A DNA stretch of 64,000 nucleotides from Bacteroidales bacterium (GTDB lineage: Bacteria; Bacteroidota; Bacteroidia; Bacteroidales; UBA932): the NCBI GenBank assembly GCA_017561265.1, contig JAFZDJ010000017.1, positions 1 to 64,000 of the forward strand, given 5' to 3'. Shown here piece by piece: positions 42,358-49,260 of the stretch. The first letter of the stretch is position 1; each line of letters opens with the position of its first letter. The notes beneath the pieces are model-generated. The model was given only the letters and a program-made list of their open reading frames with translations. It did no database searches and was not told the DNA's origin. The position numbers were made by a program, and so were the translations under genes.

Positions 42358-43301
42358 TATCTGTTCCCTCCTATGAATCTTTCATAAACGACCGGTTTCT
42401 CAATGTACCCATACTTGACGAGTGCCTCATTCAGGCTGTTGAAGGCGTCCTCATCAAGACTGTACGAAGGCATTCCGCCCTTGATGTCTTCATGAGCCTG
42501 AAGAATGGCGTCAAGCATCCATTTCTGATTATATCTGTTAGTCGGCACATTGGCTTCCTTTACATATTTCATGACGATATCAAGCGCTTCTTCACGATTG
42601 TTTCTGACCCAATCCCATCCTTTTCGTGAAGCTTCTGCAAAAAGACGGCACTGCTCCGGATTCTTGCCATAAAACTCTTCGCTCACGTAAAGTCCATCTT
42701 CCGGAAAATCATAACCATATTCTGAAAAATACAGCACACTTCCGGGAGTGATACCTGCCATGGAAAACAGGATCAGTTCGTTGTAACTTTTGGCCAAAGT
42801 AGCATCGATGGCACCTGCTATGTATAGATTAAGAGGATTTATCAGTTTTATCCATTCTATGTCAAGATGTTGCTCTTCGTCAATCATGTGAGGTATTTCG
42901 CTGAATCCCACCTTCCATGTTCCGATCCTGCATCCTGCCAGATCGGAAAGTTGCTTGACATCACCCGCACGTGCTATCAATACCAATGTAGAATGTTGAG
43001 TGGTCTGCAGAAGATTGACAAGCGCGTGATCATTATCCGATGTCATCATGGCCTGAATGAGTTCGCTTGTAATGATATCGGACGTGCCGTCCTTAAGCAT
43101 GCTCATCGAGCTGTATGATGCAGTAGGATGGACAATTGACACATCCAGACCGGCTTCAGAATAATAACCGTTCTCAAGGGCGGCATAGTATCCTGCAAAC
43201 TGACTCTGAGGCGTCCATTGGGGAGTGAAAGTTATCTGCTGAGCATGTATCTGTATCGACGATACGAATACCAGACACAGCAGACTTATAAAATTCTTCA
43301 T
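42357..43301 (-). CDS. NMT1/THI5-like periplasmic substrate-binding protein
   Basis: 314 residues with a signal peptide (about 1-20, ending I-H-A-Q). The mature start TFTPQWTPQSQFAGYYAALENG is split by no gap and is the standard opening of NMT1/THI5-like binding proteins; D-I-I-T-S-E near 75-80 and G-T-W-K-V-G near 127 line the ligand cleft in this family, whose members bind pyrimidine precursors, taurine-like or aromatic compounds. No matching permease of the same transporter class is adjacent. Its tight overlap with the Cache phosphatase suggests that it presents a ligand to that sensor. Confidence 0.85.
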   Translation of the reverse strand: MKNFISLLCLVFVSSIQIHAQQITFTPQWTPQSQFAGYYAALENGYYSEAGLDVSIVHPTASYSSMSMLKDGTSDIITSELIQAMMTSDNDHALVNLLQTTQHSTLVLIARAGDVKQLSDLAGCRIGTWKVGFSEIPHMIDEEQHLDIEWIKLINPLNLYIAGAIDATLAKSYNELILFSMAGITPGSVLYFSEYGYDFPEDGLYVSEEFYGKNPEQCRLFAEASRKGWDWVRNNREEALDIVMKYVKEANVPTNRYNQKWMLDAILQAHEDIKGGMPSYSLDEDAFNSLNEALVKYGYIEKPVVYERFIGGNR

Positions 43302-43318
43302 AATTCAATATCTGATTA

Positions 43319-44197
43319 CTATTCAAGGTATCTTTCACGGAGAATCTCCATCATTTCCGGAGTCACACCTATGCATTCAGTAAGGTAATTCCTGAGAGAT
43401 CCATATCTTTCATCGATCTTGTCCAAGGCCTCTTCAAATACGACAGGATTTACACTTATGAGCGTATTTATAACATGGCTTTGAGTCTCGTTTTCTATAT
43501 TGATTGTCGCTACATATGGATCATAATATTCCTTTGACAGATTGAAGTCTGCCATGATAAGTTCGCGTTCTGCTCCCAATGCAGACAGAAGCAGGGCAGA
43601 GGCACAGCCGGCACGGTCTTTTCCCTGTGTACAATGCCAGAGGACGGCTCCGTCTTCTGGATTGACCGTCACAAGGTCTGCGAAAAATCTGCGATATACT
43701 TCCTGAGACGACTCTTCAAATAAAATCTTGTCGTACATATGTGCACACAAGTCCTGGATCATAGGATTGTCCGCATATTTCAGGAGCATGCCGATCATTT
43801 CCGCCTCGGAATCAGCCTTGAAGGCAGATCTGTCACCGCCTTCGTCCAAAGATATGGAGAGATTCATATATCTTGAATCTCCTGGAATCACATCAGGGGC
43901 TGTCATTGATTCTTCCTGTCCTCTGAAGTCATAGATGCACTGAACTCTGTATCTGTCTGCCAGCAGAGTCGAGTCTTCCTCTGAAAGTCCGGACAGTCTG
44001 GCGGTACGAAGGAGGAGGCCATCCTTGATCTGCTTGTTCCCGATACGATAACCTCCCAGCTGCCTTGCATTGTGAATGCTGGTTATACCGATCTGCTGCT
44101 TATTCAATTCTATTGCTTCATCAGATTGATTTGCCTGACATGCGCAGAATAAAGTCATCATAAATGAAATCAATATATATCTGATCATATTTGACAA
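43319..44197 (-). CDS. tyrosine/dual-specificity-type phosphatase lipoprotein
   Basis: 292 residues. Lipobox L-F-C-A-C (Cys 20). The phosphatase domain begins with HNARQLGGYRIGNKQIK, has the acid loop Y-D-F-R-G near 89-93 and the P-loop H-C-T-Q-G-K-D-R-A-G (His 188, Cys 189, Arg 195), the HC-x5-R signature of the bacterial Tyr-phosphatase family (PTP/DSP-like). Outer-membrane or periplasmic location is predicted, so its substrate is external: a phosphorylated peptide, sugar or lipid. It lies between the STAS-kinase gene (3 bases) and the binding protein (17 bases), clearly in the same operon. Confidence 0.85.
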   Translation of the reverse strand: MSNMIRYILISFMMTLFCACQANQSDEAIELNKQQIGITSIHNARQLGGYRIGNKQIKDGLLLRTARLSGLSEEDSTLLADRYRVQCIYDFRGQEESMTAPDVIPGDSRYMNLSISLDEGGDRSAFKADSEAEMIGMLLKYADNPMIQDLCAHMYDKILFEESSQEVYRRFFADLVTVNPEDGAVLWHCTQGKDRAGCASALLLSALGAERELIMADFNLSKEYYDPYVATINIENETQSHVINTLISVNPVVFEEALDKIDERYGSLRNYLTECIGVTPEMMEILRERYLE

Positions 44198-44200
44198 TTT

Positions 44201-45394
44201 TTATAGTGTGTTGACAAGGAACTGTACTCCTCCGGCTATTTTCTGAATGTTAGGGAAGAAGACCTGACGAGCCATCTCGATTATTGCAGGACGGAATTCT
44301 TCCGTATTCTTGCTGGTGAATCCGATTGCGAATACTGCACGGATCAGACGAAGAGAATCCAGCATAGAACCATATTTCTGAATCATCTCGGGATCCTCGG
44401 TCTTGAAATACTTTCTTATGAAACAATCCTTGAGTTTGCGTACAGTCTGATTGTCCATTCCGCAGATGCCTATAGTCATCTCATCGGTTCTCATTCCGTT
44501 GAGAACAACTGCAATTGAGATCAGGTCGTAGATCGGATGTCCGACAGACATTCCCTCCATATCTATCCAAAGCATGTCTCCGTTCTGGATCATGATATTC
44601 TTAGGGTGCGCATCGCAGTGCACGAGTCTGTCACCTTCAGGAAGGACTTCCAGAATCTGTTCAAGCATCTTTCCTTCCTCTTCCGTCAGATACTTGGAGG
44701 CTGCTTCCACCTGCTTTCTGTAATTCTCCTTTGCATTGCTGAACACAGGATTGTCAGTATGGACAGCATGGAGCTGGTTGAGCTGCTCGATATACATTTC
44801 TGTCAGTTCTTCAATGCGCTCCGGGTTGCTCTGGATCGTTTCGCCTAAAGTCCTGCTCTTGATGGTCTCATATACAACGCCACGTTTTCCATCACCGCAA
44901 TCGACCATATCGAATGAAATCGCAGTAGGAATACCAAGCAGAAATGCTTCTTTGGCCTTTGCCAGTTCCTTGTCCAGACCTTCATACGTGTCCGGGTTGT
45001 AATTTACCTTGACGATTTCATCTTCGCTTACACGGTATACAGCTCCGTTTCCGCCTGAACCGATTTTTTCACACTTCTCAAGATCGATCTTGCGAAGAGC
45101 TTTTCTTATGGTAATGATTCTGGAGAATCCGGTCATCTCAAATACGCCATACACGGAGTCCGAGACGTTTTCTATACAGAAATTCTTCTCTGTCTTTACC
45201 ATCTTAAGTATCGTACGGAGGCCGCTGGATGCAATATACTTAAGCTTCTCTGCGTCAAGGACCATGTTTTCATGAGGATTGTTCTTACAGATTTCCATAA
45301 GGTCAGCCTCAAACTGCATGGAAGCTTCCGTATCAAGTCTTCCATCAAGAAATACGGTGAGAGTACCGTTTTCCTGTAAATAGTTGAAGTTCAT
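44201..45394 (-). CDS. STAS domain - APH-type kinase fusion protein
   Basis: 397 residues. Residues 1-97 are a STAS (anti-anti-sigma) domain with candidate phosphoserines in Y-I-A-S-S-G-L-R (Ser 56/57). Residues 100-397 are a protein-kinase-like/aminoglycoside-phosphotransferase fold: Gly-loop I-G-S-G-G-N-G-A-V (111-119), catalytic H-C-D-A-H-P-K-N (259-266) and a D-M-E metal site (278-280) in place of D-F-G. This couples a partner-switch receiver to a cytosolic phosphotransferase in one chain. The STAS part closely resembles the free STAS protein encoded just upstream (both have M-T-G-F-S-R-I near the end), so both may be substrates of the same kinase and phosphatase. Confidence 0.87.
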   Translation of the reverse strand: MNFNYLQENGTLTVFLDGRLDTEASMQFEADLMEICKNNPHENMVLDAEKLKYIASSGLRTILKMVKTEKNFCIENVSDSVYGVFEMTGFSRIITIRKALRKIDLEKCEKIGSGGNGAVYRVSEDEIVKVNYNPDTYEGLDKELAKAKEAFLLGIPTAISFDMVDCGDGKRGVVYETIKSRTLGETIQSNPERIEELTEMYIEQLNQLHAVHTDNPVFSNAKENYRKQVEAASKYLTEEEGKMLEQILEVLPEGDRLVHCDAHPKNIMIQNGDMLWIDMEGMSVGHPIYDLISIAVVLNGMRTDEMTIGICGMDNQTVRKLKDCFIRKYFKTEDPEMIQKYGSMLDSLRLIRAVFAIGFTSKNTEEFRPAIIEMARQVFFPNIQKIAGGVQFLVNTL

Positions 45395-45439
45395 AATCTG
45401 ATAATTTATACACTACACTTATTTTCTGAATCCCTATGT

Positions 45440-45742
45440 TTATTCTATTGTCAGGATACGTGAGAATCCGGTCATGTCAAATACTGAACGGACCTCTTTG
45501 CTCAAGTTGCGGATAATGAAGCGCCCGCCTTTTGCCGTGATGCTCTTATGTGTCATGAGCACAACACGAAGACCTGCGCTGCTTATATACTCCATAGCTG
45601 CACAATCAAGCAAAAGCTCGATGCCCTGCATTGAAAAATATGGAGTCAGATCCTTTTCAAACTCCGCTGAAGTCACAGTATCAAGTCGACCCTCAAGAGT
45701 AACCATTACCTGAGTGTCATTTTGCGTAATTTCTACTTTCAT
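45440..45742 (-). CDS. STAS-domain anti-anti-sigma factor
   Basis: 100 residues, a single STAS domain. L-E-G-R-L-D-T at 16-22 and Y-I-S-S-A-G-L-R at 52-59 are the hallmarks; Ser 54 or 55 is the expected phosphorylation site. Ends M-T-G-F-S-R-I-L-T-I-E, almost the same as the STAS half of the next gene. In partner switching it would be phosphorylated by the RsbW-like kinase (40023-40433) and dephosphorylated by the Cache-PP2C protein (40438-42357). Confidence 0.9.
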   Translation of the reverse strand: MKVEITQNDTQVMVTLEGRLDTVTSAEFEKDLTPYFSMQGIELLLDCAAMEYISSAGLRVVLMTHKSITAKGGRFIIRNLSKEVRSVFDMTGFSRILTIE

Positions 45743-45753
45743 ATCATTAAAAT

Positions 45754-46815
45754 TTAAATACTATTATGTCTAATTGTCAACCTTATGACAGTCTCGTCCT
45801 TTTCGTTGATATTTTCCTGTATGCTTTCGCAAAGTCCTTCCAGAATACTGTAGCTGAGTTCATCCTTTACATATTCCGCAGAAAGGAACGGATGTACGCC
45901 TTTTGGAAGAACAGCCTCGACCTCAAGGCCTTGAGGCGATTTCGTGATGACAAGACTGACTCCATCATCAAGAGGAATGAGATTGAGCAGCTCTTCTACA
46001 GCCAGCTGAAGCGAGTAAGTGTCAGAGTGGGGAAGTCTGTATCTGAGACTGAAGACCTCGATTCTGGCATTGAGCTCCGGATGGTCATATTTCGAAGAAG
46101 GTATTTCATAAACCATATTTATGCAATGGTTTATGAAAAGTCTTGTTGACAGCTCCTTAGGATTGTCTATGATTTCGGACGGCGTTCCTTCTTCACAGAT
46201 ACGGCCATTGGACATGAATACGATACGGTCACTCAGAGCTCTTGCAAAGTCGATCTTGTGGGTCACAAGCACGATGCTCATATTCTGATCCCTGAGGGAA
46301 GAAAGCACATTGAAGACCTCACCTGTCGACACCGGATCCAATGAGGAAGTCGGCTCATCCAGAAGCAGTATCTCAGGCTTCATCATCAGACATCTGGCTA
46401 TCGCTGCACGCTGGCGTTGTCCGCTTGACAATGTATCAGGAAAGGCATCCTTTATTGACCATATTCCGACTCTGTCCAGAATCTCCATGGCTTCCTCTTC
46501 AGCCTTCTCTTTTGACATTCCCAATACCTTCATCGGTGCAAGCGTAAGATTCTGAAGTATGGTGAGATGAGGAAAAAGATTACTTCTGCTGAATACCATT
46601 CCTATACCGGAATAGCCGTTCCTTGAGGCAGTTTCCGTTATGATAGAACCTGAATCATATCTTTCCAGTCCGGCAATGCATCTGATCAAAGTGGACTTAC
46701 CTGATCCGGAGTATCCTATGATGGAGACAACCTCGTTGGTGCCGATAGTCAGGGAAACATTGTCAAGAGCCTTGGCAGGTCCGTATGATTTTGTTAGCTG
46801 ATTTATTCTAATCAT
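45754..46815 (-). CDS. ABC-transporter ATPase with C-terminal RsbW-like (GHKL) region
   Basis: 353 residues from the ATG at 46815, which overlaps the permease stop by 8 bases; an ATG at 46854 lies deeper inside the permease gene. Residues 1-230 are a polar-amino-acid-type ABC ATPase: Walker A GYSGSGKST (34-42), signature L-S-S-G-Q (129-133), Walker B L-L-L-D-E-P (150-155), H-loop V-T-H-K (194-197). Residues 245-353 are not a normal ABC extension: LQLAVEELLNLIPL followed by strands and ELSYSILEGLCESI then E-T-V-I-R-L-T-I-R resemble the RsbW-like kinase in order and spacing (L-V-L-E-E-A-V-V-N ... G-L-G-I-F-L-I-R ... N-V-L-T-L-E-K), though the N-box is one residue short and the Gly-rich loop is lost. 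It could bind the STAS protein without being a kinase. Confidence 0.85.
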   Translation of the reverse strand: MIRINQLTKSYGPAKALDNVSLTIGTNEVVSIIGYSGSGKSTLIRCIAGLERYDSGSIITETASRNGYSGIGMVFSRSNLFPHLTILQNLTLAPMKVLGMSKEKAEEEAMEILDRVGIWSIKDAFPDTLSSGQRQRAAIARCLMMKPEILLLDEPTSSLDPVSTGEVFNVLSSLRDQNMSIVLVTHKIDFARALSDRIVFMSNGRICEEGTPSEIIDNPKELSTRLFINHCINMVYEIPSSKYDHPELNARIEVFSLRYRLPHSDTYSLQLAVEELLNLIPLDDGVSLVITKSPQGLEVEAVLPKGVHPFLSAEYVKDELSYSILEGLCESIQENINEKDETVIRLTIRHNSI

Positions 46816-47884
46816 ACTTAAATGCTTTATTGTATATTGCAGACAGGGCTTCAACTATAAGATTAGACAAAATAAGGAAAATGATTGACACCAGAAGCAA
46901 TGGTATCAGTACGTCATAAGTCTGATTCCTTATTATTTCCGTTACTTTGACAAGATCTATTTCTGAGATATAACCTGCGTATGTCGTAGCTCTGAGCAAG
47001 ACCTTGCACTCCGCACCTATCAGCGGCAACATAGGTTTGAAAGCCTGCGGAAGGATCACATATCTGTATTTGTTCCATCCTCTGAGACCGAGCATCTCCG
47101 CTGCTGCATGCTGGTTCCTGTCTATCTGCTTGAGATGGACATTGAAGATGTTCATCAAGGAACCGGAGCTGTAGACTCCGAGAGAAATGGCACAGACTAT
47201 TATTCCATTTACATGAGTATAAGCGAATACGATATAATAGAAGAAGAAGATCAATACAATGGAAGGAACATCATGGATTGTTCTGATAAACCATGAAAGA
47301 GGTCCGGAAACATATCTGAGATACCTGTGACTGTTCATCCCAAGCATGAGGACCGCAAGCAGAAACGCAAGGGTGATTCCAAGCAGGAAGATTGATATTG
47401 TTGCTGCAAATCCACGAAGAATAAGCATCCAGTAACCGTCAGAGATGATGCTGCGGTCTATTCTGTCAATCGTATTATCCAGAAAGTTGTCGTTATGGTA
47501 CGAGTAGTTTATTTCCGGAAGGAGGCGTCTGTGGAGGATGAGTATTGTCTCTGGATCTGCGTATTTTGCATCGGACAGTGAGACAAAGTCATAGTTGCTG
47601 TTCAGAAGATATTGTCCTTCATTCTTATCAGCTACGCCGGCATCACATTTTCCCATTGAAAGTGCCAGCAGGAACTCTGATGAAGATTTGAAACGGACTA
47701 TTTCAGATTCTGGAAATGTTTCTTCGAATTTTTCATCACTTATGGAGTTTCCAAGAACTGCTATGTGCGAACCGCTGAGATCTTCTAATGAATATATGAT
47801 ACCTTCTGACCTGTTACATCCGGAAAGCACCAATGCAAGCATCATGATTATCAGGTATTCAAGGAACCTCGTTATTCTTTTCAT
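46808..47884 (-). CDS. ABC transporter permease with N-terminal lipoprotein binding domain
   Basis: 358 residues. Lipobox V-L-S-G-C (Cys 23); residues 25-130 look like half of a family-3 solute-binding domain (G-S-H-I-A-V-L-G-N-S-I-S and L-L-A-L-S-M-G-K-C-D-A-G-V-A). The rest is a polar-amino-acid-type permease with four or five transmembrane helices and the cytosolic loop A-A-A-E-M-L-G-L-R-G-W-N-K-Y-R-Y-V-I-L-P-Q-A near 270-292 that docks the ATPase. The binding part is shorter than a free SBP. First gene of the eight-gene cluster; a TATCTTTG promoter element is at 47905. Confidence 0.85.
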   Translation of the reverse strand: MKRITRFLEYLIIMMLALVLSGCNRSEGIIYSLEDLSGSHIAVLGNSISDEKFEETFPESEIVRFKSSSEFLLALSMGKCDAGVADKNEGQYLLNSNYDFVSLSDAKYADPETILILHRRLLPEINYSYHNDNFLDNTIDRIDRSIISDGYWMLILRGFAATISIFLLGITLAFLLAVLMLGMNSHRYLRYVSGPLSWFIRTIHDVPSIVLIFFFYYIVFAYTHVNGIIVCAISLGVYSSGSLMNIFNVHLKQIDRNQHAAAEMLGLRGWNKYRYVILPQAFKPMLPLIGAECKVLLRATTYAGYISEIDLVKVTEIIRNQTYDVLIPLLLVSIIFLILSNLIVEALSAIYNKAFKYD

Positions 47885-47904
47885 TATCCTGTCAATTAAT
47901 CTTG

Positions 47905-47912
47905 CAAAGATA
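47905..47912 (-). promoter_or_regulatory. -7 element (TATCTTTG) of the signalling/ABC cluster
   Basis: CAAAGATA on the plus strand reads TATCTTTG on the minus strand, 20 bases before the permease start. No clear -33 TTTG, so it may be a regulated promoter. No other convincing promoter is seen within the cluster. Confidence 0.5.
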
Positions 47913-48038
47913 ATTAAATTTCAAGTAGCGCCCTAATCCGGCAGTCTACATTCATGTCTACATTTGTACGATAATCGTTGACATGGAGTTGTAAACAAAA
48001 CAAGATTCTTCCATTATCTGCATAGGCATAAAATTTTA

Positions 48039-48046
48039 TATATTTG
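48039..48046 (+). promoter_or_regulatory. -7 element (TATATTTG) before the AlaX remnant/PAS/MsrA unit
   Basis: Perfect TAnnTTTG; TCTG at 48017-48020 (one mismatch to TTTG) with an 18-base spacer is a possible -33. Divergent from the cluster promoter at 47905. Confidence 0.5.
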
Positions 48047-48096
48047 CAGAAGAAACGAATGCGAATATAAAGACTTCATGGAAGAACCTATACTCA

Positions 48097-48237
48097 ATGC
48101 ACACAACAAGCTCGAATTTGAGCCGGCCCATATGTGCACATGTGAAGAATACATGTGAAATCGGGACTTTCAAGATAATCAGTCACTCTTATGCCGATGG
48201 AATATGGCGTTTGAGATGGAAGGTCGTAATGAATTGA
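48097..48237 (+). pseudogene. remnant of an AlaX-like gene (second copy)
   Basis: A 46-codon frame whose last 35 codons match the end of the gene at 1-228: A-H-V-K-N-T-C-E-I-G-T-F-K-I-I-S-H-S-Y, then W-R-L-R-W-K-V-V before the stop. The N-terminal editing domain and the front of the zinc site are gone; only I-C-A-H is left of C-A-C-I-G-A-H. The ATG at 48097 is a chance start. It is most likely the tail of a duplicated or displaced gene and now lies in the leader of the PAS/MsrA unit. Confidence 0.75.
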
Positions 48238-48268
48238 AGGTGAAAGAATTAATGACAGATACAGGACT

Positions 48269-48598
48269 ATGATACCAGATTGGGCAAAAGAAATGAACTG
48301 CGCCGTGACCGTATGTGACAAGGAAGGCGTGATTATTTACATGAATGACAAGGCAAAGGAGACATTCTCAAAACATGGAGATCTTGTAGGAAAAAGCCTT
48401 ATTCCATGCCATAACGACAATTCAAGAGCTATCATTGCCAGGCTGCTTGAAACAGGCGGGACAAATGCATATACAATCCTGAAAAACGGTCAGAAGAAGA
48501 TGATATATCAGACCGCGTGGAAAGAAAATGGTGAGGTTGCCGGCCTTGTCGAGATCTCAATGGTCATTCCTGAAGAGATGCCTCACTATATAAGATGA
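48269..48598 (+). CDS. PAS-domain protein
   Basis: 109 residues forming a single PAS domain: A-V-T-V-C-D-K-E-G-V-I-I-Y-M-N-D-K-A near 13-30, G-x-S-L-I-P-C-H near 46-54 and W-K-E-N-G-E-V-A-G-L-V-E-I-S at the end. No output domain is attached; single-domain PAS proteins of this kind are common in Bacteroidales. The stop TGA overlaps the ATG of msrA, so they are translationally coupled, which suggests redox or small-ligand sensing. Ligand unknown. Confidence 0.82.
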   Translation: MIPDWAKEMNCAVTVCDKEGVIIYMNDKAKETFSKHGDLVGKSLIPCHNDNSRAIIARLLETGGTNAYTILKNGQKKMIYQTAWKENGEVAGLVEISMVIPEEMPHYIR

Positions 48599-49260
48599 TA
48601 TCGGAAATGGATGTGATTTATCTGGCTGGCGGATGCTTCTGGGGCACACAGCATTACATGAGCCTGTTATATGGTGTAATTGACACTGAAGTCGGTTATG
48701 CGAACGGCAATATCGTTGATCCTACATACCAGCAGGTATATACGGATCAGACAGGGCATGTCGAGTGCGTCAAGGTAACGTACGACAGAAATATCATTTC
48801 CTTGAAGACACTATGCCGTCTGTTCTTCAAGTCGATCGATCCGCTTCTCAAGGATCGCCAGGGCGATGATTGCGGCACCAGGTATCGTACGGGAATTTAC
48901 TGGGTGCATGAATCTGACAAGCCTATGATAAATGAGGTTTTTCAGGAAGTCCAATCCAAATATGATGTACCCCTGGCAGTGGAGATCCTTCCTCTCGACA
49001 GTTTCTACACAGGTGAAGATTACCATCAGCATTACCTGATAAAGAACCCTGACGGCTACTGCCATCTGCCTCTTTCATTGATGAAGACAGCAAGGACATA
49101 TTCCGAGGTGATCTCCAGTCTGAGGAAGTGCTCAAATGAAGAAAAGAAACTTATTCTCCAGGATATCTCGTACGAAGTCCTGGAGTGGCTTCTGGAGAAC
49201 GAATGTCACGAAGTTCGTCAATGCGCCTTAGAGATACTGGCCGAAAAGAACAGGCGTTAA
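48595..49260 (+). CDS. msrA: peptide-methionine (S)-S-oxide reductase MsrA
   Basis: 221 residues. The catalytic motif G-G-C-F-W-G is at residues 12-17 and further family landmarks follow: EVGYANGNIVDPTYQQV, D-P-L-L-K-D-R-Q-G-x-D-C-G-x-x-Y-R-T-G-I-Y and EDYHQHYL. It reduces methionine sulfoxide in proteins. The last 55 residues (after H-L-P-L) extend past the usual end. The ATG at 48595 overlaps the previous stop; 48607 is an alternative. Its stop overlaps that of the convergent lipoprotein gene by two bases. Confidence 0.92.
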   Translation: MISEMDVIYLAGGCFWGTQHYMSLLYGVIDTEVGYANGNIVDPTYQQVYTDQTGHVECVKVTYDRNIISLKTLCRLFFKSIDPLLKDRQGDDCGTRYRTGIYWVHESDKPMINEVFQEVQSKYDVPLAVEILPLDSFYTGEDYHQHYLIKNPDGYCHLPLSLMKTARTYSEVISSLRKCSNEEKKLILQDISYEVLEWLLENECHEVRQCALEILAEKNRR

